A DNA stretch of 64,000 bases from Streptomyces sp. TLI_171 (lineage in GTDB: Bacteria > Actinomycetota > Actinomycetes > Streptomycetales > Streptomycetaceae): contig NZ_RAPS01000001.1 of assembly GCF_003610255.1 (NCBI RefSeq), positions 7,653,001 through 7,717,000 on the forward strand, read 5' to 3'. The notes under the pieces were generated by a model. The model saw only the letters and a list, made by a program, of their open reading frames with translations. It made no database searches and was not told the origin of the DNA. The position numbers were made by a program, and so were the translations under genes. Each line of letters starts with the position of its first letter. Within the stretch, counting starts at the first letter, position 1. Shown here one piece after another: positions 1-8,252 of the stretch.

Positions 1-1297
1 GCGGGGCGGCGCCAGCGTCGCGCTGGAGGATGCGGGTGGCGCCGGTGACCGACCACAGGTCGGTCGGGTATCCGCTGACGGGGCTCCCGGGGAGGGTGAG
101 GGCGAGGAAGTCCTCGGCGAGCCGGTCGGGGAGCAGCGGTTCGAGCACGTGGGCGCCCGCCGGGTCGGTGGGCGGGTAGTGCACGGCGTGCGCGGTCAGC
201 GCGCGGTCGGCCGGGATCCGCAGCAGGAGGCGGTCCAGCAGCGGGCGGGCGGCGTCGCGGCGCAGCGGGCCGGTGAGGACGGCGGTGAAGACGGTGCGGG
301 CGAGGTCCAGGCCGCGGCGGTGCTCGGCGGCGGCGTCCGCGACCCGGGCGCCCGGGTCGCCCCGGTCGCGCGCGTCGGGGCGGCGCCAGTTCTCGTGCTC
401 GCGGTCGAGCAGGTAGGCGGTCATCCCGGCGAGGTCCCCGGGTGGTTCCCGGCCGGCGGCGCGGGCGTCGACGGCGGTGAGCGCGGCCATGTGGACGGCG
501 AGGGTCAGCCCGAAGTCCGGGCGGGCGAGGTCCCGGTGGGGCGGGCGGACGGCTTCGAGGGCGCCCGGGTCCGGGTAGTGGGCGGCGAAGCCCCGGCGGG
601 CGGCCTCGAACATCCGGGCGCGTTCCCCCCGCCGGCCGGAGTCGGCCAGCGGAGGGAGCGGCTGGTCGGAGAGATCGGTGGGGACCCGCCGGCGGGCGAG
701 CTGCGCGCGCAGGGCCGGCCAGGGCCGCACCGAGCGGGCGATGAGCAGGACCCGCGCCGGGACTTCGCCGTTCAGGAGACCGTTGTGGAAGAGCCAGGCA
801 AGATGGGCGTCCGGCCAGCGGTCGGCGTAGTCGACGAGGATCAGCACCCCGGCGCGGCGGTCGGTGCGCAGGTCCTGGCTGCCCTCGGCGGGCGGGTGGG
901 TGTCGGTGCCGTGCACGGCGTCCACGACGAGCCAGCCGGCGGCGGCGCACTCGGCGGCGAACCGGGCCGCGAGGCGGGACTTGCCGGCGCCGCCCGGTCC
1001 GTGCAGCCACCGCACGGCCGTCCGCCCGGGCTGGTCGCGCCAGGCGCGGAGCCGGTCCAACTCCGCCGCGCGGCCGGTGAACTCCACGATCTCGCTGCGG
1101 GCGTCGAGCATCCGACTGGGCTGGGCGCGCAGCCACGCGGAGTCCCGCCGCAGGGCGGCGGCGCGGGGGAGGTCGCGGGCGTACAGCAGGTAGACGGGCG
1201 TGCCGTCGCCGAAGACGTGGATGTCGGCGCCGACCGCACCGTAGGCGAAGCCGGCGACGGCGCGCACCTGCTGGTGGACCTCGTCGGGGAGGTCCAC
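1..1297 (-). CDS. P-loop NTPase, STAND-like (C-terminus cut by window edge)
   Basis: A minus-strand open frame runs from a GTG at 1297 off the left edge, so only about 432 N-terminal residues are visible. The start of the readable homology is FTGRAAELDRLRAW (about residue 70), followed by a Walker A motif GPGGAGKSR at about 99-107 and a Walker B-like VLILVDYAD at about 149-157. This spacing fits AAA-type/STAND ATPases that begin with an effector or adaptor segment and continue into sensor repeats, which would lie outside the window. The GTG lies 2 nt downstream of the stop of the preceding small gene, so the two are almost certainly co-translated. Cytoplasmic signalling or defence function is inference; only nucleotide binding is supported by motifs. 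Confidence 0.75.
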   Translation of the reverse strand, partial: MDLPDEVHQQVRAVAGFAYGAVGADIHVFGDGTPVYLLYARDLPRAAALRRDSAWLRAQPSRMLDARSEIVEFTGRAAELDRLRAWRDQPGRTAVRWLHGPGGAGKSRLAARFAAECAAAGWLVVDAVHGTDTHPPAEGSQDLRTDRRAGVLILVDYADRWPDAHLAWLFHNGLLNGEVPARVLLIARSVRPWPALRAQLARRRVPTDLSDQPLPPLADSGRRGERARMFEAARRGFAAHYPDPGALEAVRPPHRDLARPDFGLTLAVHMAALTAVDARAAGREPPGDLAGMTAYLLDREHENWRRPDARDRGDPGARVADAAAEHRRGLDLARTVFTAVLTGPLRRDAARPLLDRLLLRIPADRALTAHAVHYPPTDPAGAHVLEPLLPDRLAEDFLALTLPGSPVSGYPTDLWSVTGATRILQRDAGAAP

Positions 1298-1299
1298 GG

Positions 1300-1773
1300 T
1301 CAGCCGGTTCCGCCCGCGCCGTCCTCGTCCGCGGGCGGCGGTACCTGTCCCTCGGGCGCCTGGTGGTAGTGCAGGCTGCCGCCCTGCACGGCGAACACGG
1401 TGCCGTGGTCGCGGGCGGTGTTCGACTGCGTCCACACCTGGCGTCCGGCGGGCAGGCCGTCCTGCACGCGGGCGACGAGGTCCCGCAACTCGTCCTCGGA
1501 GTCCGGGTGTTCCTCCAGCAGCAGGAGCAGTCGCCGCCGCCACACCGGCAGCAGGTCGGCGCGGATCCCGTCCGCGTCGGCCGGCTCGGCGCGGGCGATC
1601 AGCACGGCGTCCTCGTCGAGCTGCGCACCGATCGCCTCCCCGCGGGCCTCGCCGCCCCGCCCGAAGAGCCGGACGACCCCGCCGCGCGCGCCCTGCCACA
1701 GGTCGGTGGCCATGGCTCCGATCAGCGCGCTGGCCCCCGCGCCGGCGAGCGCCGTCAGTGACTCCGCCAACAT
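1300..1773 (-). CDS. Small hypothetical protein coupled to the NTPase
   Basis: Encodes 157 residues from ATG 1773; an upstream in-frame start at 1818 adds a proline/glycine-rich stretch that I consider leader. The N-terminus is a small-residue hydrophobic helix (LTALAGAGASALIGAMATDL, about 5-24) that could be membrane-inserting or a self-assembly helix. The middle is charged and helical, and the C-terminus has the pattern VFAVQGGSLHYHQ. Such proteins with a short hydrophobic N-terminus and a Q-G-x-H-x-H tail recur next to actinobacterial NTPases, from memory. Its stop is 2 nt from the NTPase start, which argues for a functional pair. No enzyme motif is visible and function is unknown. Confidence 0.7.
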   Translation of the reverse strand: MLAESLTALAGAGASALIGAMATDLWQGARGGVVRLFGRGGEARGEAIGAQLDEDAVLIARAEPADADGIRADLLPVWRRRLLLLLEEHPDSEDELRDLVARVQDGLPAGRQVWTQSNTARDHGTVFAVQGGSLHYHQAPEGQVPPPADEDGAGGTG

Positions 1774-1943
1774 CCGTCCTCCCGACTCCGGTCCGGCAGG
1801 CAGGCCCGGGAGGCCCAACTCCGCCCGTCCCGAACCAGGTTAGCCGGGTCCGAGCCGGTCGTGGCGGTGAACGGGGTCACCGCTGGTGGAGGTCGTGAGC
1901 AAGCGGGGGTCGTTCGGTGGCGGTGCCGGTGACGGCGCGTCGG

Positions 1944-2402
1944 TCACCGGGACGGCTCGGCCAGGTAGCGGGCCAGGCACTCGGTGACCAGCAGGTGGTC
2001 GTCCAACTGCGGCAGGCCGGAGACGGTGACCGTGCCCACCATTCCCGTCCCGCACACCAGCAGCGGGAAGGACCCGCCGTGCGCGGCGTAGCGCGCCGGG
2101 TCGAGGTCGAACTCCCGCCCCCTGGCGCGGTAGCGCTCACCCACCAGGTACGAGGCCTCGCCGAACCGCCGTACCACCGCGGCCTTGCGGCTGATCCAGT
2201 CGTCGTTGTCCGCGCTCGTGCCCGGCAGCGCCGCATGGAAGACCTGCTGTTCGCCGTGCCGAAGGTCGACCGTCACCGCGAGACGGCGTTCCCGGGCCAC
2301 CTCGACGATCAGCGACCCCAACCGCCAGGCGTCCGTCAGGTCGACCGAAGGCAGCTGCAACTCCCGGTGCTGGCGCTCCAGTTCCTCGATGGTGACGCTC
2401 AC
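1944..2402 (-). CDS. Heme-degrading-domain / UPF0303 family protein
   Basis: A 152-residue protein of the GlcG/HbpS-like fold (PF03928), UPF0303 subfamily. Recognisable signatures are RHGEQQVFHAALPG (about 50-63), DNDDWISRKAAVVRRFG (about 67-83), and AAHGGSFPLLVCGTGMVG followed by VSGLPQLDDH near the C-terminus; the family is normally 155-165 residues, so it is complete. The GTG start at 2402 overlaps the TGA of the upstream oxidoreductase by 4 nt (GTGA), so the frame that reads further upstream is not used. Family members bind heme or small ligands in the cytoplasm, but no substrate is assured. Coupling to an oxidoreductase suggests a shared sugar or redox pathway. Confidence 0.85.
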   Translation of the reverse strand: MSVTIEELERQHRELQLPSVDLTDAWRLGSLIVEVARERRLAVTVDLRHGEQQVFHAALPGTSADNDDWISRKAAVVRRFGEASYLVGERYRARGREFDLDPARYAAHGGSFPLLVCGTGMVGTVTVSGLPQLDDHLLVTECLARYLAEPSR

Positions 2403-3460
2403 AGCTCCACCGCCTGTCCGGTCCGGGCGGAGCGCTGCGCCGCCTCCAGCACACGCAGTGCCGCCACCGCGTCGGCCGCCTCGACCGGGACCGGCCCCAG
2501 GCCGCGCAGGGCGCGTGCGAGGCCCGCGTAGTAGTCCTGGTAGCTGCCGGGCAGGGTCGCCACCGGCTCGACCACCTCGCCGGCCCGGAACGAGCCCCAG
2601 TGCTCGGGTGCGCAGACGCCCCACTCCGGATCCGCGGGCGTCCCGCCCTCGCGCAGCGCGTCCTCCTGACCGTCCAGCCCGTGCACCACGTACGCGCCCG
2701 CCGAGCCCAGCACCCGGAACCGGGGCCCGAGGTCGCCCGCCGTCGCGCTCATCCACAGGTGCGAACGGGTGCCGTCGGCGTGGGTGAGCGCGAGGAAGCT
2801 GTCGTCGTCGGTCTGCGCGCCGTCCCGGCGCACGTCCACCTCCGCGTACACCCGGACCGCCGGGCCGAACAGCACCAGCGCCTGGTCGACCAGGTGCGCG
2901 CCGAGATCGTAGAGCACGCCGCCGACCTCCGCCGGGTCGGCCAACTCGCGCCAGCCGCCCTTGAGTTCGGGCCGCCACCGTTCGAACCGCGACTCGAAGC
3001 GGTTGACCCGGCCCAGCCGGCCCGAGGCGACCAGCTGCTGAACGGTGCGGAAGTCGCCGTCCCAGCGGCGGTTCTGGAAGACGCTGAACAGCAGCCCCCG
3101 CTCCCGCGCCAGCTCGGCCAGCTGCTCGCCCTCGGCGGCGGTGCCGGCCAGCGGCTTGTCCACCACCACCGGCAGCCCGGCCCGCAGGGCGGCCGTGGCC
3201 AGCGGGACGTGCGTGCGGTTGGGGGAGGCGACCACCACCAGGTCCAGGCCCAGCTCCGGCGCCGCCGCCAGCAGGGCGTCGGCGTCCGCGAACAGTGCCG
3301 CCTGCGGATGGCGCTCGGCCACCTGCTCGCGGCGGACGGGGTCGGAGGTCACGACGGCCGCGAGGCGCAGGCCCGGCGTGGTGCTGATCAGGGGCGCGTG
3401 GAAGACCGCACCGGCGATGCCGTAGCCGATGAGTCCCACGTTGAGCTGCTGGGAGTCCAT
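2399..3460 (-). CDS. Gfo/Idh/MocA family NAD(P)-dependent oxidoreductase
   Basis: 353 residues starting at ATG 3460 (MDSQQLNVGLIGYG); the ORF extends upstream to 3496 but that extension lacks family similarity. The N-terminal Rossmann fold shows GLIGYGIAGAVFHAP, then VVVASPNRTHVPLA and the hallmark VVVDKPLAGT (family EKP motif, here DKP with Lys near residue 97). FSVFQNRRWDGDF follows, typical of the YvaA/YhhX-like subfamily. It should oxidise a sugar, inositol or related polyol in the cytoplasm; the exact substrate cannot be told. It is first in a two-gene operon with the heme-degrading-domain gene and is divergent from a ROK regulator, which is the likely controller through the shared 53-bp intergenic region. 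Confidence 0.92.
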   Translation of the reverse strand: MDSQQLNVGLIGYGIAGAVFHAPLISTTPGLRLAAVVTSDPVRREQVAERHPQAALFADADALLAAAPELGLDLVVVASPNRTHVPLATAALRAGLPVVVDKPLAGTAAEGEQLAELARERGLLFSVFQNRRWDGDFRTVQQLVASGRLGRVNRFESRFERWRPELKGGWRELADPAEVGGVLYDLGAHLVDQALVLFGPAVRVYAEVDVRRDGAQTDDDSFLALTHADGTRSHLWMSATAGDLGPRFRVLGSAGAYVVHGLDGQEDALREGGTPADPEWGVCAPEHWGSFRAGEVVEPVATLPGSYQDYYAGLARALRGLGPVPVEAADAVAALRVLEAAQRSARTGQAVEL

Positions 3461-3513
3461 GGAACAAGTTAAACAACAGCGTGTAGTAACCCGCAAGCTC
3501 GCATAATCGACAG
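3461..3513. promoter_or_regulatory. Divergent promoter/operator region, oxidoreductase versus ROK regulator
   Basis: Only 53 bp separate the oxidoreductase start (3460, minus) and the ROK start (3514, plus). The segment is strikingly AT-rich for this genome, including AAGTTAAACAACAG and GCATAATCGACAG just before the ROK GTG. No Shine-Dalgarno sequence precedes that GTG, so the regulator may be leaderless, with CATAAT near 3501-3508 as the -10. A single bound regulator would control both directions. Confidence 0.5.
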
Positions 3514-4659
3514 GTGACCTCCTACCCCGGCCCCCGCGACCTCCCGCCCGGCTCGCCGGACGCTCCCGGCACTCCCGGTGTTTCCGGCGCGTCCGGCTCC
3601 GGTCGTGGCGCGCTCAACCTCGCGCTGCTCCGCGACCGGAACGACGCCGCCGTGCTGCGCGCCGTCCGCTCCGCCGCCGAGAACGGGACCAGCCGGGTCG
3701 AACTGGCCAACCGCACCGGGCTCACCGCGCAGGCCATCAGCAAGATCACCGCACGGCTGCTCGCCGAAGGACTCCTCACCGAAGCCGGCCGCGAACGCGT
3801 CGCCGGACAGACCGGCAAGCCCCGGACCCTGCTGCGCCTCGTCCCGCAGGCCCGCGTGGCGCTCGGCGCCGAGCTGGGCCGCCACGAACTGCGCCTGATC
3901 CAGGTCGACCTCACCGGCGCCGTCACCGCGCAGACCCGCACACCGATCGACCCGGACGGCGAACCCGGCCCGGTCCTCGACCGGCTCGCCGCGCAGGTCC
4001 GCGAACTGACGGCCCGGCACGGCGCCGACCGGGTCCTCGGCCTCGGCCTCGCCTGCCCCGGCCCGCTCGACACCCGGGACGGCATCCTCCACCAGGTCAC
4101 CGGCATGCCCCGCTGGCACGGCCTGCCCCTGCGCGACGCCGTCCAGGCCCGCACCGACCTCCCGGTGCTGGTCGAGAAGAACACCACCGCCGCCGTCCTC
4201 AGCCGCCTCGGGCCCGAGAACCGCGCCTTCGTCTACCTCGGCGACGGCGTCGGCGCCGGCCTGGTCCTCGGCGGCCGCGTCCAGCGCGGAGCCCGCACCA
4301 ACGCCGGCGAGTTCGGCCACCAGTGCCTCGACCCCGCCGGCCCGCGGTGCGCCTGCGGCGCGCGCGGCTGCCTGGAAGCGATCTGCCTCGCCGCCCTCCG
4401 CGCCGGGCGCACCGCCGAAGCCGCCACGGCCCTCGCCCTCGGCGTCACCAACCTGGTCCGCCTCCTCGACGTGGAGGAGATCACCCTCGGCGGCCCCACC
4501 CTGCTCGCCGACCCGACCCCGTACGAGACCGCCATCCGCACCGAACTCGCCACCCGCCTGCCCGACCCCGCCTGGCAGCCCGTCACCCTCACCCGCGCCA
4601 CCCCGCTCGCGATCCCCCAGGGCGCCGCCGCCCTCGCCCTCGGACGGCTCTTCGACTGA
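3514..4659 (+). CDS. ROK family transcriptional regulator
   Basis: 381 residues from GTG 3514. An N-terminal winged helix-turn-helix (NRTGLTAQAISKITARLL, about 69-86) precedes a ROK sugar-kinase-like domain. GLACPGPLD and ENRAFVYLGDGVGAGLVLGG are ROK signatures, and EFGHQCLDPAGPRCACGARGCLE (about 266-288; given here as its family pattern GH-x-CxCGxxGCxE) is the zinc site. The phosphate-binding DxGxT segment is replaced by GAELGRHELR, so kinase activity is not expected. Family members such as NagC, Mlc and XylR bind a sugar or sugar phosphate to control DNA binding. Divergent position next to the oxidoreductase operon suggests local control. Confidence 0.9.
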   Translation: MTSYPGPRDLPPGSPDAPGTPGVSGASGSGRGALNLALLRDRNDAAVLRAVRSAAENGTSRVELANRTGLTAQAISKITARLLAEGLLTEAGRERVAGQTGKPRTLLRLVPQARVALGAELGRHELRLIQVDLTGAVTAQTRTPIDPDGEPGPVLDRLAAQVRELTARHGADRVLGLGLACPGPLDTRDGILHQVTGMPRWHGLPLRDAVQARTDLPVLVEKNTTAAVLSRLGPENRAFVYLGDGVGAGLVLGGRVQRGARTNAGEFGHQCLDPAGPRCACGARGCLEAICLAALRAGRTAEAATALALGVTNLVRLLDVEEITLGGPTLLADPTPYETAIRTELATRLPDPAWQPVTLTRATPLAIPQGAAALALGRLFD

Positions 4660-4723
4660 TCGGAGAGGGCCGGCGGGCCGGGTGGGGCGTCCGCCGGAGC
4701 GTCGGCGTGCGGCTGCTCGGGCG

Positions 4724-5911
4724 TCAGGCCAGCCAGGTGACCGGGGAGACCTGGCGGAGGTGGAGGAGCACGTCGAAAGCCTCGGGGAGGGAGGCGACGG
4801 CCAGGTGTTCGGCGGCGTCGCGTTCGGGGGTGTAGATGCCGCTGATGACGCGGGCCTTCGCCGGTCCGTCCCAGTGGCGGCGCACGTCCTCCCGGCGCAG
4901 GTCCAGCCAGCGGGCGGGCAGGTTCGTCGCGCCGAGCCGCGCGTCGACCAGGTCCGCGGCCGGCGCCGGGACGACCGCCACGCCGAGGTCGCCGTGGTGG
5001 AAGCCGACCGCCACGGACACGTACCGCGCGCCGTAGCGGGCGCGCAGCACGCTGCCGACGGTGGGCCGGGTGCCGCGCCCCGAGGCCACGCCCAGCGTTG
5101 CCCCGGCCGCGGAGGTGTGGGCGATGCCGTCCCAGTAGACGGTGCGCTGTCCGGTGCGGTCGTGGTGGTCGGCAATGGCCTCCGCCCACGCCTCGGCCTC
5201 GCCCGCGTAGCTGCCGCGGCCGGCGACGCTGCGCTCGTGGAACTCCACGATCAGCCGCATCCGTTCGGCCACCTCCGCCGCGCCGGGCACCGGCTCCAGC
5301 AACGCGCGCGCGTCGCGGGCGTGTTCGGCGAACGGCCGGCCCGGGTGGACGCCGCGGGCGCGCTGGACGTGCTCGTCGAGCTGGTGGGCGGTGCGGATCG
5401 GGTCCAGGTGGGCCGCCAGCGAGGCGAGCCGCTCCGGCGCCGCCACCCGCACGTGCTCCAGGACGGCGTCGTAGTCGGCGGGCCCCGCCTGGACCGGCTT
5501 CACCCCGAAGATCCGGACCGGGTCCGCCGGATGCTCCCGGTTGAACGCCCGGATCCACTCCAGGGAGTCGGCCATCTCGGCGGTGCGCCACGGCCGCCAG
5601 GCACCGGCCAGCGCGGACTCGGCGGTCCCGTCGCCACCGCGGACGAGGGCGTCGAGGGCTGCGCCGACGTCCGCCGTGTCCTGCAGGGCCAGCGCACGGA
5701 AGCCGTGGTCCCGGACCAGCCGGCGGAACAGCTGATCCCGCGCCACGAAGGTCTCGCGGGCGAAGCGGGTGGACTCCCCGGTACCGACGATCTCGGCCCC
5801 GGCGGCCAGGTCCCCGGCGATCTCGTCGAGCACTGCGGCAGCGAACCGACTATCGGTCAAATTTGTCGTGGCGTGGGCGAAGTGACGGTCTTCAGCGGTG
5901 TTGTTCGGCAT
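4724..5911 (-). CDS. Erythromycin esterase-like protein with altered catalytic motif
   Basis: 395 residues from ATG 5911 (MPNNTAED), the start closest to family length. The fold is recognised from GTGESTRFARETFVARDQLF (about 43-62), DSLEWIRAFNRE, the central WDGIAHTS segment and the C-terminal PAADLVDARLGATNLPARWLD. Ere-type esterases hydrolyse the macrolide lactone and use a Glu-x-x-His pair in a GExxH motif; here Glu46 is kept but the His position is Arg49. The second His segment is present as GIAHTS. The protein could therefore be a divergent hydrolase of other substrate, and resistance should not be assumed. Monocistronic, convergent with the ROK gene. Confidence 0.8.
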   Translation of the reverse strand: MPNNTAEDRHFAHATTNLTDSRFAAAVLDEIAGDLAAGAEIVGTGESTRFARETFVARDQLFRRLVRDHGFRALALQDTADVGAALDALVRGGDGTAESALAGAWRPWRTAEMADSLEWIRAFNREHPADPVRIFGVKPVQAGPADYDAVLEHVRVAAPERLASLAAHLDPIRTAHQLDEHVQRARGVHPGRPFAEHARDARALLEPVPGAAEVAERMRLIVEFHERSVAGRGSYAGEAEAWAEAIADHHDRTGQRTVYWDGIAHTSAAGATLGVASGRGTRPTVGSVLRARYGARYVSVAVGFHHGDLGVAVVPAPAADLVDARLGATNLPARWLDLRREDVRRHWDGPAKARVISGIYTPERDAAEHLAVASLPEAFDVLLHLRQVSPVTWLA

Positions 5912-5990
5912 GTCGATCAGTCTGTGACTTGAAGCCGACTTGAAGTCAAGCGGTCCTTCGGGGTGCCCGGGAAGCCGGTGCGGCGCAGGG

Positions 5991-6788
5991 TCAACAGCAA
6001 CGGCCCGCCGCCTCGGTGGCGGTGAAGTCACCCGCCGCGAAGGCCTTCGCCGGGACGGTGAAGTACAGCGATCCTGCGTCGCCCCAGCCCCATCCGAGTT
6101 CGGTGTCCTCGGCGAGCTGGAGCAGGTGGACCGCGGGCCCGTCGGCGTCCCGGGTGGTCACCGCGGTCGCGTAGGAGGTGTCGGGCCAGCCGAAGGCAGC
6201 GTGCTGCCCAGCGGTGTTCCCGTCAAAGTCGTCCAGCGCGTTGAGGATCAGCGACGGCGCACCCCAGTGCACGTCCCGGTCGAACTCGAAGTCGTCGTCC
6301 TCGACGTCCCAGGCGTCCGGCAGCATGAACGACCCGGCCGCGTGGACGGGCCGCGACGGGTACCTCCTCGCCGGCCGGGGCGCGACCGTCGCGACCGCCC
6401 GCGCGGAGTCGGCGGCAACCACCCGGTACATCCGGGGGCTGGACGTGTCGAGTCGCCGGTACTCCTCGTACGGGACGTCCGGATCGAGCTGGAAGAAGTT
6501 CAACAGCCCGGGCCGGGTGGGAAGTTCACTGCCGAGCCAGTCGGCGAGGGCGTCGGTGTCGAGGACGGCGAGCAGGGACAGCGGCATGCCGTCGAGCTCG
6601 GGCCACGCCGTGCCCGGTTCGAGCAGCGCCGGGCCACCGAGCCGACACCTCCCGGAGGCGGGCACGTCAGCGGTGGACGGCACCAGGCGAAAACCGCGGC
6701 GGGCCATCGCCGCGAACCGGGGCCCGGCACTCTCCCCGAGCCGTTCGACGCAGAGGCGGTGCATGGTGGCGGGGTCGTCGAATTCCAT
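5991..6788 (-). CDS. DUF1963 (YwqG-like) domain protein
   Basis: 265 residues from ATG 6788. It has the DUF1963 plan: RLGGPALLEPGTAWPELDG (about 44-62) followed by PLSLLAVLDTDALADW, LNFFQLDPDVPYEE, a central beta-rich part, and near the end HAAFGWPDTSYAT and LLQLAEDTELGWGWGDAGS. This ending (water/acid-rich GDAG-x-LYFTVP) is the family signature. Members are cytoplasmic proteins of unknown biochemical role, often encoded as single genes in Streptomyces. Complete in length; no operon partner within 140 bp. Confidence 0.85.
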   Translation of the reverse strand: MEFDDPATMHRLCVERLGESAGPRFAAMARRGFRLVPSTADVPASGRCRLGGPALLEPGTAWPELDGMPLSLLAVLDTDALADWLGSELPTRPGLLNFFQLDPDVPYEEYRRLDTSSPRMYRVVAADSARAVATVAPRPARRYPSRPVHAAGSFMLPDAWDVEDDDFEFDRDVHWGAPSLILNALDDFDGNTAGQHAAFGWPDTSYATAVTTRDADGPAVHLLQLAEDTELGWGWGDAGSLYFTVPAKAFAAGDFTATEAAGRCC

Positions 6789-6928
6789 GCGCGCATCCTT
6801 CCAACCCCCCGGCCGCAGCCGAGCTCGGGCCCCGGGCAGGCCAGCTGACGGAGCGTCGCCCGCTCCACGGCGGTGCGAGCGCTTACCCGCCGGTTCCGGC
6901 CTCGCCGGCCGCGCGGCCCCGTTCGGGG

Positions 6929-7345
6929 TCAGTGGTGGGAGGCCTGCTCGATGTCGCGTACGACCGTGGGGTCCGGGGTGGGGTTGCGCTCGGTGCGGCG
7001 CTGGGCGGCCCAGTCGCGCATGCGTTGGACGGCTTCCGGGTTGCTGGCGGCGGCGGTGTCCAGCACGGTGGTCGCGCCGTCGCCCAGGTCGATCACCTGG
7101 TGCTCCATCGTGCCGGTGGCGACGATGGACAGGACCGCGAGGAGCTCGTCCTTCAGCTCGCCGGTGAGGTACTTCCGGTCGGCGTCCGCGATGTCGATGA
7201 CGTGGTCGGCGCCCGGGGCGGCGAGGGAGGCGACCGCACCGGTCAGGAGCCGGCCCAGCACGCGGAACTCCTCGGGGTCCATCCGGGTGGCCAGGGTGTC
7301 GAGGTACAGGCGGACCCGGTCGGCCCGGGTGGGTTCGTCGTCCAT
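6929..7345 (-). CDS. Conserved small helical protein, unknown function
   Basis: 138 residues starting MDDEPTRADRVRLYLDTLA at ATG 7345; the longer frame upstream of this start has poor codon use. The protein is mostly charged helix (DPEEFRVLGRLLTGAVASL, then DRKYLTGELKDELLAVLS) with a C-terminal QRMRDWAAQRRTERN stretch. No signal peptide, membrane helix or metal motif is seen. I do not recognise the family. It is transcribed in the same direction as the DUF1963 gene with a 140-bp gap, so an operon is possible but not shown. Confidence 0.6.
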   Translation of the reverse strand: MDDEPTRADRVRLYLDTLATRMDPEEFRVLGRLLTGAVASLAAPGADHVIDIADADRKYLTGELKDELLAVLSIVATGTMEHQVIDLGDGATTVLDTAAASNPEAVQRMRDWAAQRRTERNPTPDPTVVRDIEQASHH

Positions 7346-8252
7346 CCGGCCATCCTGCCAGCCGTCCGGGACGGCACGGCGAGCCGGGGCCGGACAGCGG
7401 ATGCCCGGCCGCTGTACGGCTGCTGCGGAGCCACGCATCGGCGGCCGGGACCCCGCCGCGGGTCCCACGGTGCGACGGCGGGGACACCGCTCCCGTGGGA
7501 GTGGTGGGAGGTCTCGACGCTCGGGGTGAACGCGATCCGCCCGCCCGACGGCACCGTCACCGTGGGGCCGCTGGCACCCCTCGCACGGCGCCCGGCTGGT
7601 CCGGGCGAGGGCCCGTGGCTGCTGGCACCGGACAGCGAGCAGCGGATCAAGCGCCGATCCGCACCGCAGCTCGCGGACGCCGGTGGCGGCGCCAGGACGA
7701 AGCCTTCAGGCGGCGCACAGATCTGAGGCTGCAGCTGGTTCGATCATGCCGCGCGATCAAAGGCTCGATGCCCGCTTCCACTCCGAGGGCCCGGACATGC
7801 GAGCCGTCCGCGGCGCAGTCGCCCGGGCCCAACGGTTCCGCGCGGCGGAGCTCGGCTGGCAGGGCGGCGCGGCCGTCGCCCCGGCGCAGCCCACGGTCTC
7901 CACCGGGACGTCGCGCCGGGCAACTCGGTCCGCAGCACGAACAGAACTCCGGCGAGCGCCGCCCGGTCGGGAGCACACGGCCGCCAGGGATGTCGGCGGG
8001 GTGCGCGGCACGATCCTACGGATCGGGCCTGGTGCCCGTCGTCGACGGCGGCACGGGTGGAACGGAGCCCCGCAGCGCGTTGCCCGCTGCTGCGGGGGTA
8101 TGAGGGCGGCTGAGGCGAGAGGTTGAGCTGACGGGACGTCAGGTGGGCCCGGGGCCGTAGCGGGGTTCAACCCGGTGCGGGATGAGCGGCGGCCGTCCGG
8201 CGACCTAGGTTCTGTGGTGTCCCCGACAGACCACGAACCTTCCGGAGCGATC
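7346..8252. other. Long interval without an intact gene
   Basis: About 900 bp separate two plausible genes. Open frames here have no consistent third-position bias and switch frame often. The only recognisable content is the transposase remnant at about 7735-7955 on the minus strand. The last 80 bp should contain the promoter of the secreted protein at 8253. Confidence 0.6.
7735..7955 (-). pseudogene. IS5-family-type transposase remnant, internally deleted
   Basis: Three conserved transposase pieces occur in the right order on the minus strand but in broken form. First FVLRTELP (about 7950-7916) matches the N-terminal ILFVLRTGLPW box of IS5-like actinobacterial transposases. Next, in another frame, LPAELRRAEPLGPGDCAADGSHVRAL (positions about 7870-7793; key residues DGSHVRA, containing the first catalytic Asp) is found. 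Directly after it comes GVEAGIEPLIARHD (about 7795-7742), which normally lies over 100 residues downstream. An internal deletion plus a frameshift are therefore inferred. No inverted terminal repeats were identified. Confidence 0.65.

Noticed and set aside
149-1369. Long plus-strand frame over the first 1.4 kb
   Set aside because: It is antisense to the P-loop NTPase, whose minus-strand frame has Walker motifs and proper third-position bias.
4724-5911. Macrolide resistance gene
   Set aside because: The catalytic His position is Arg; the family name alone does not support resistance.
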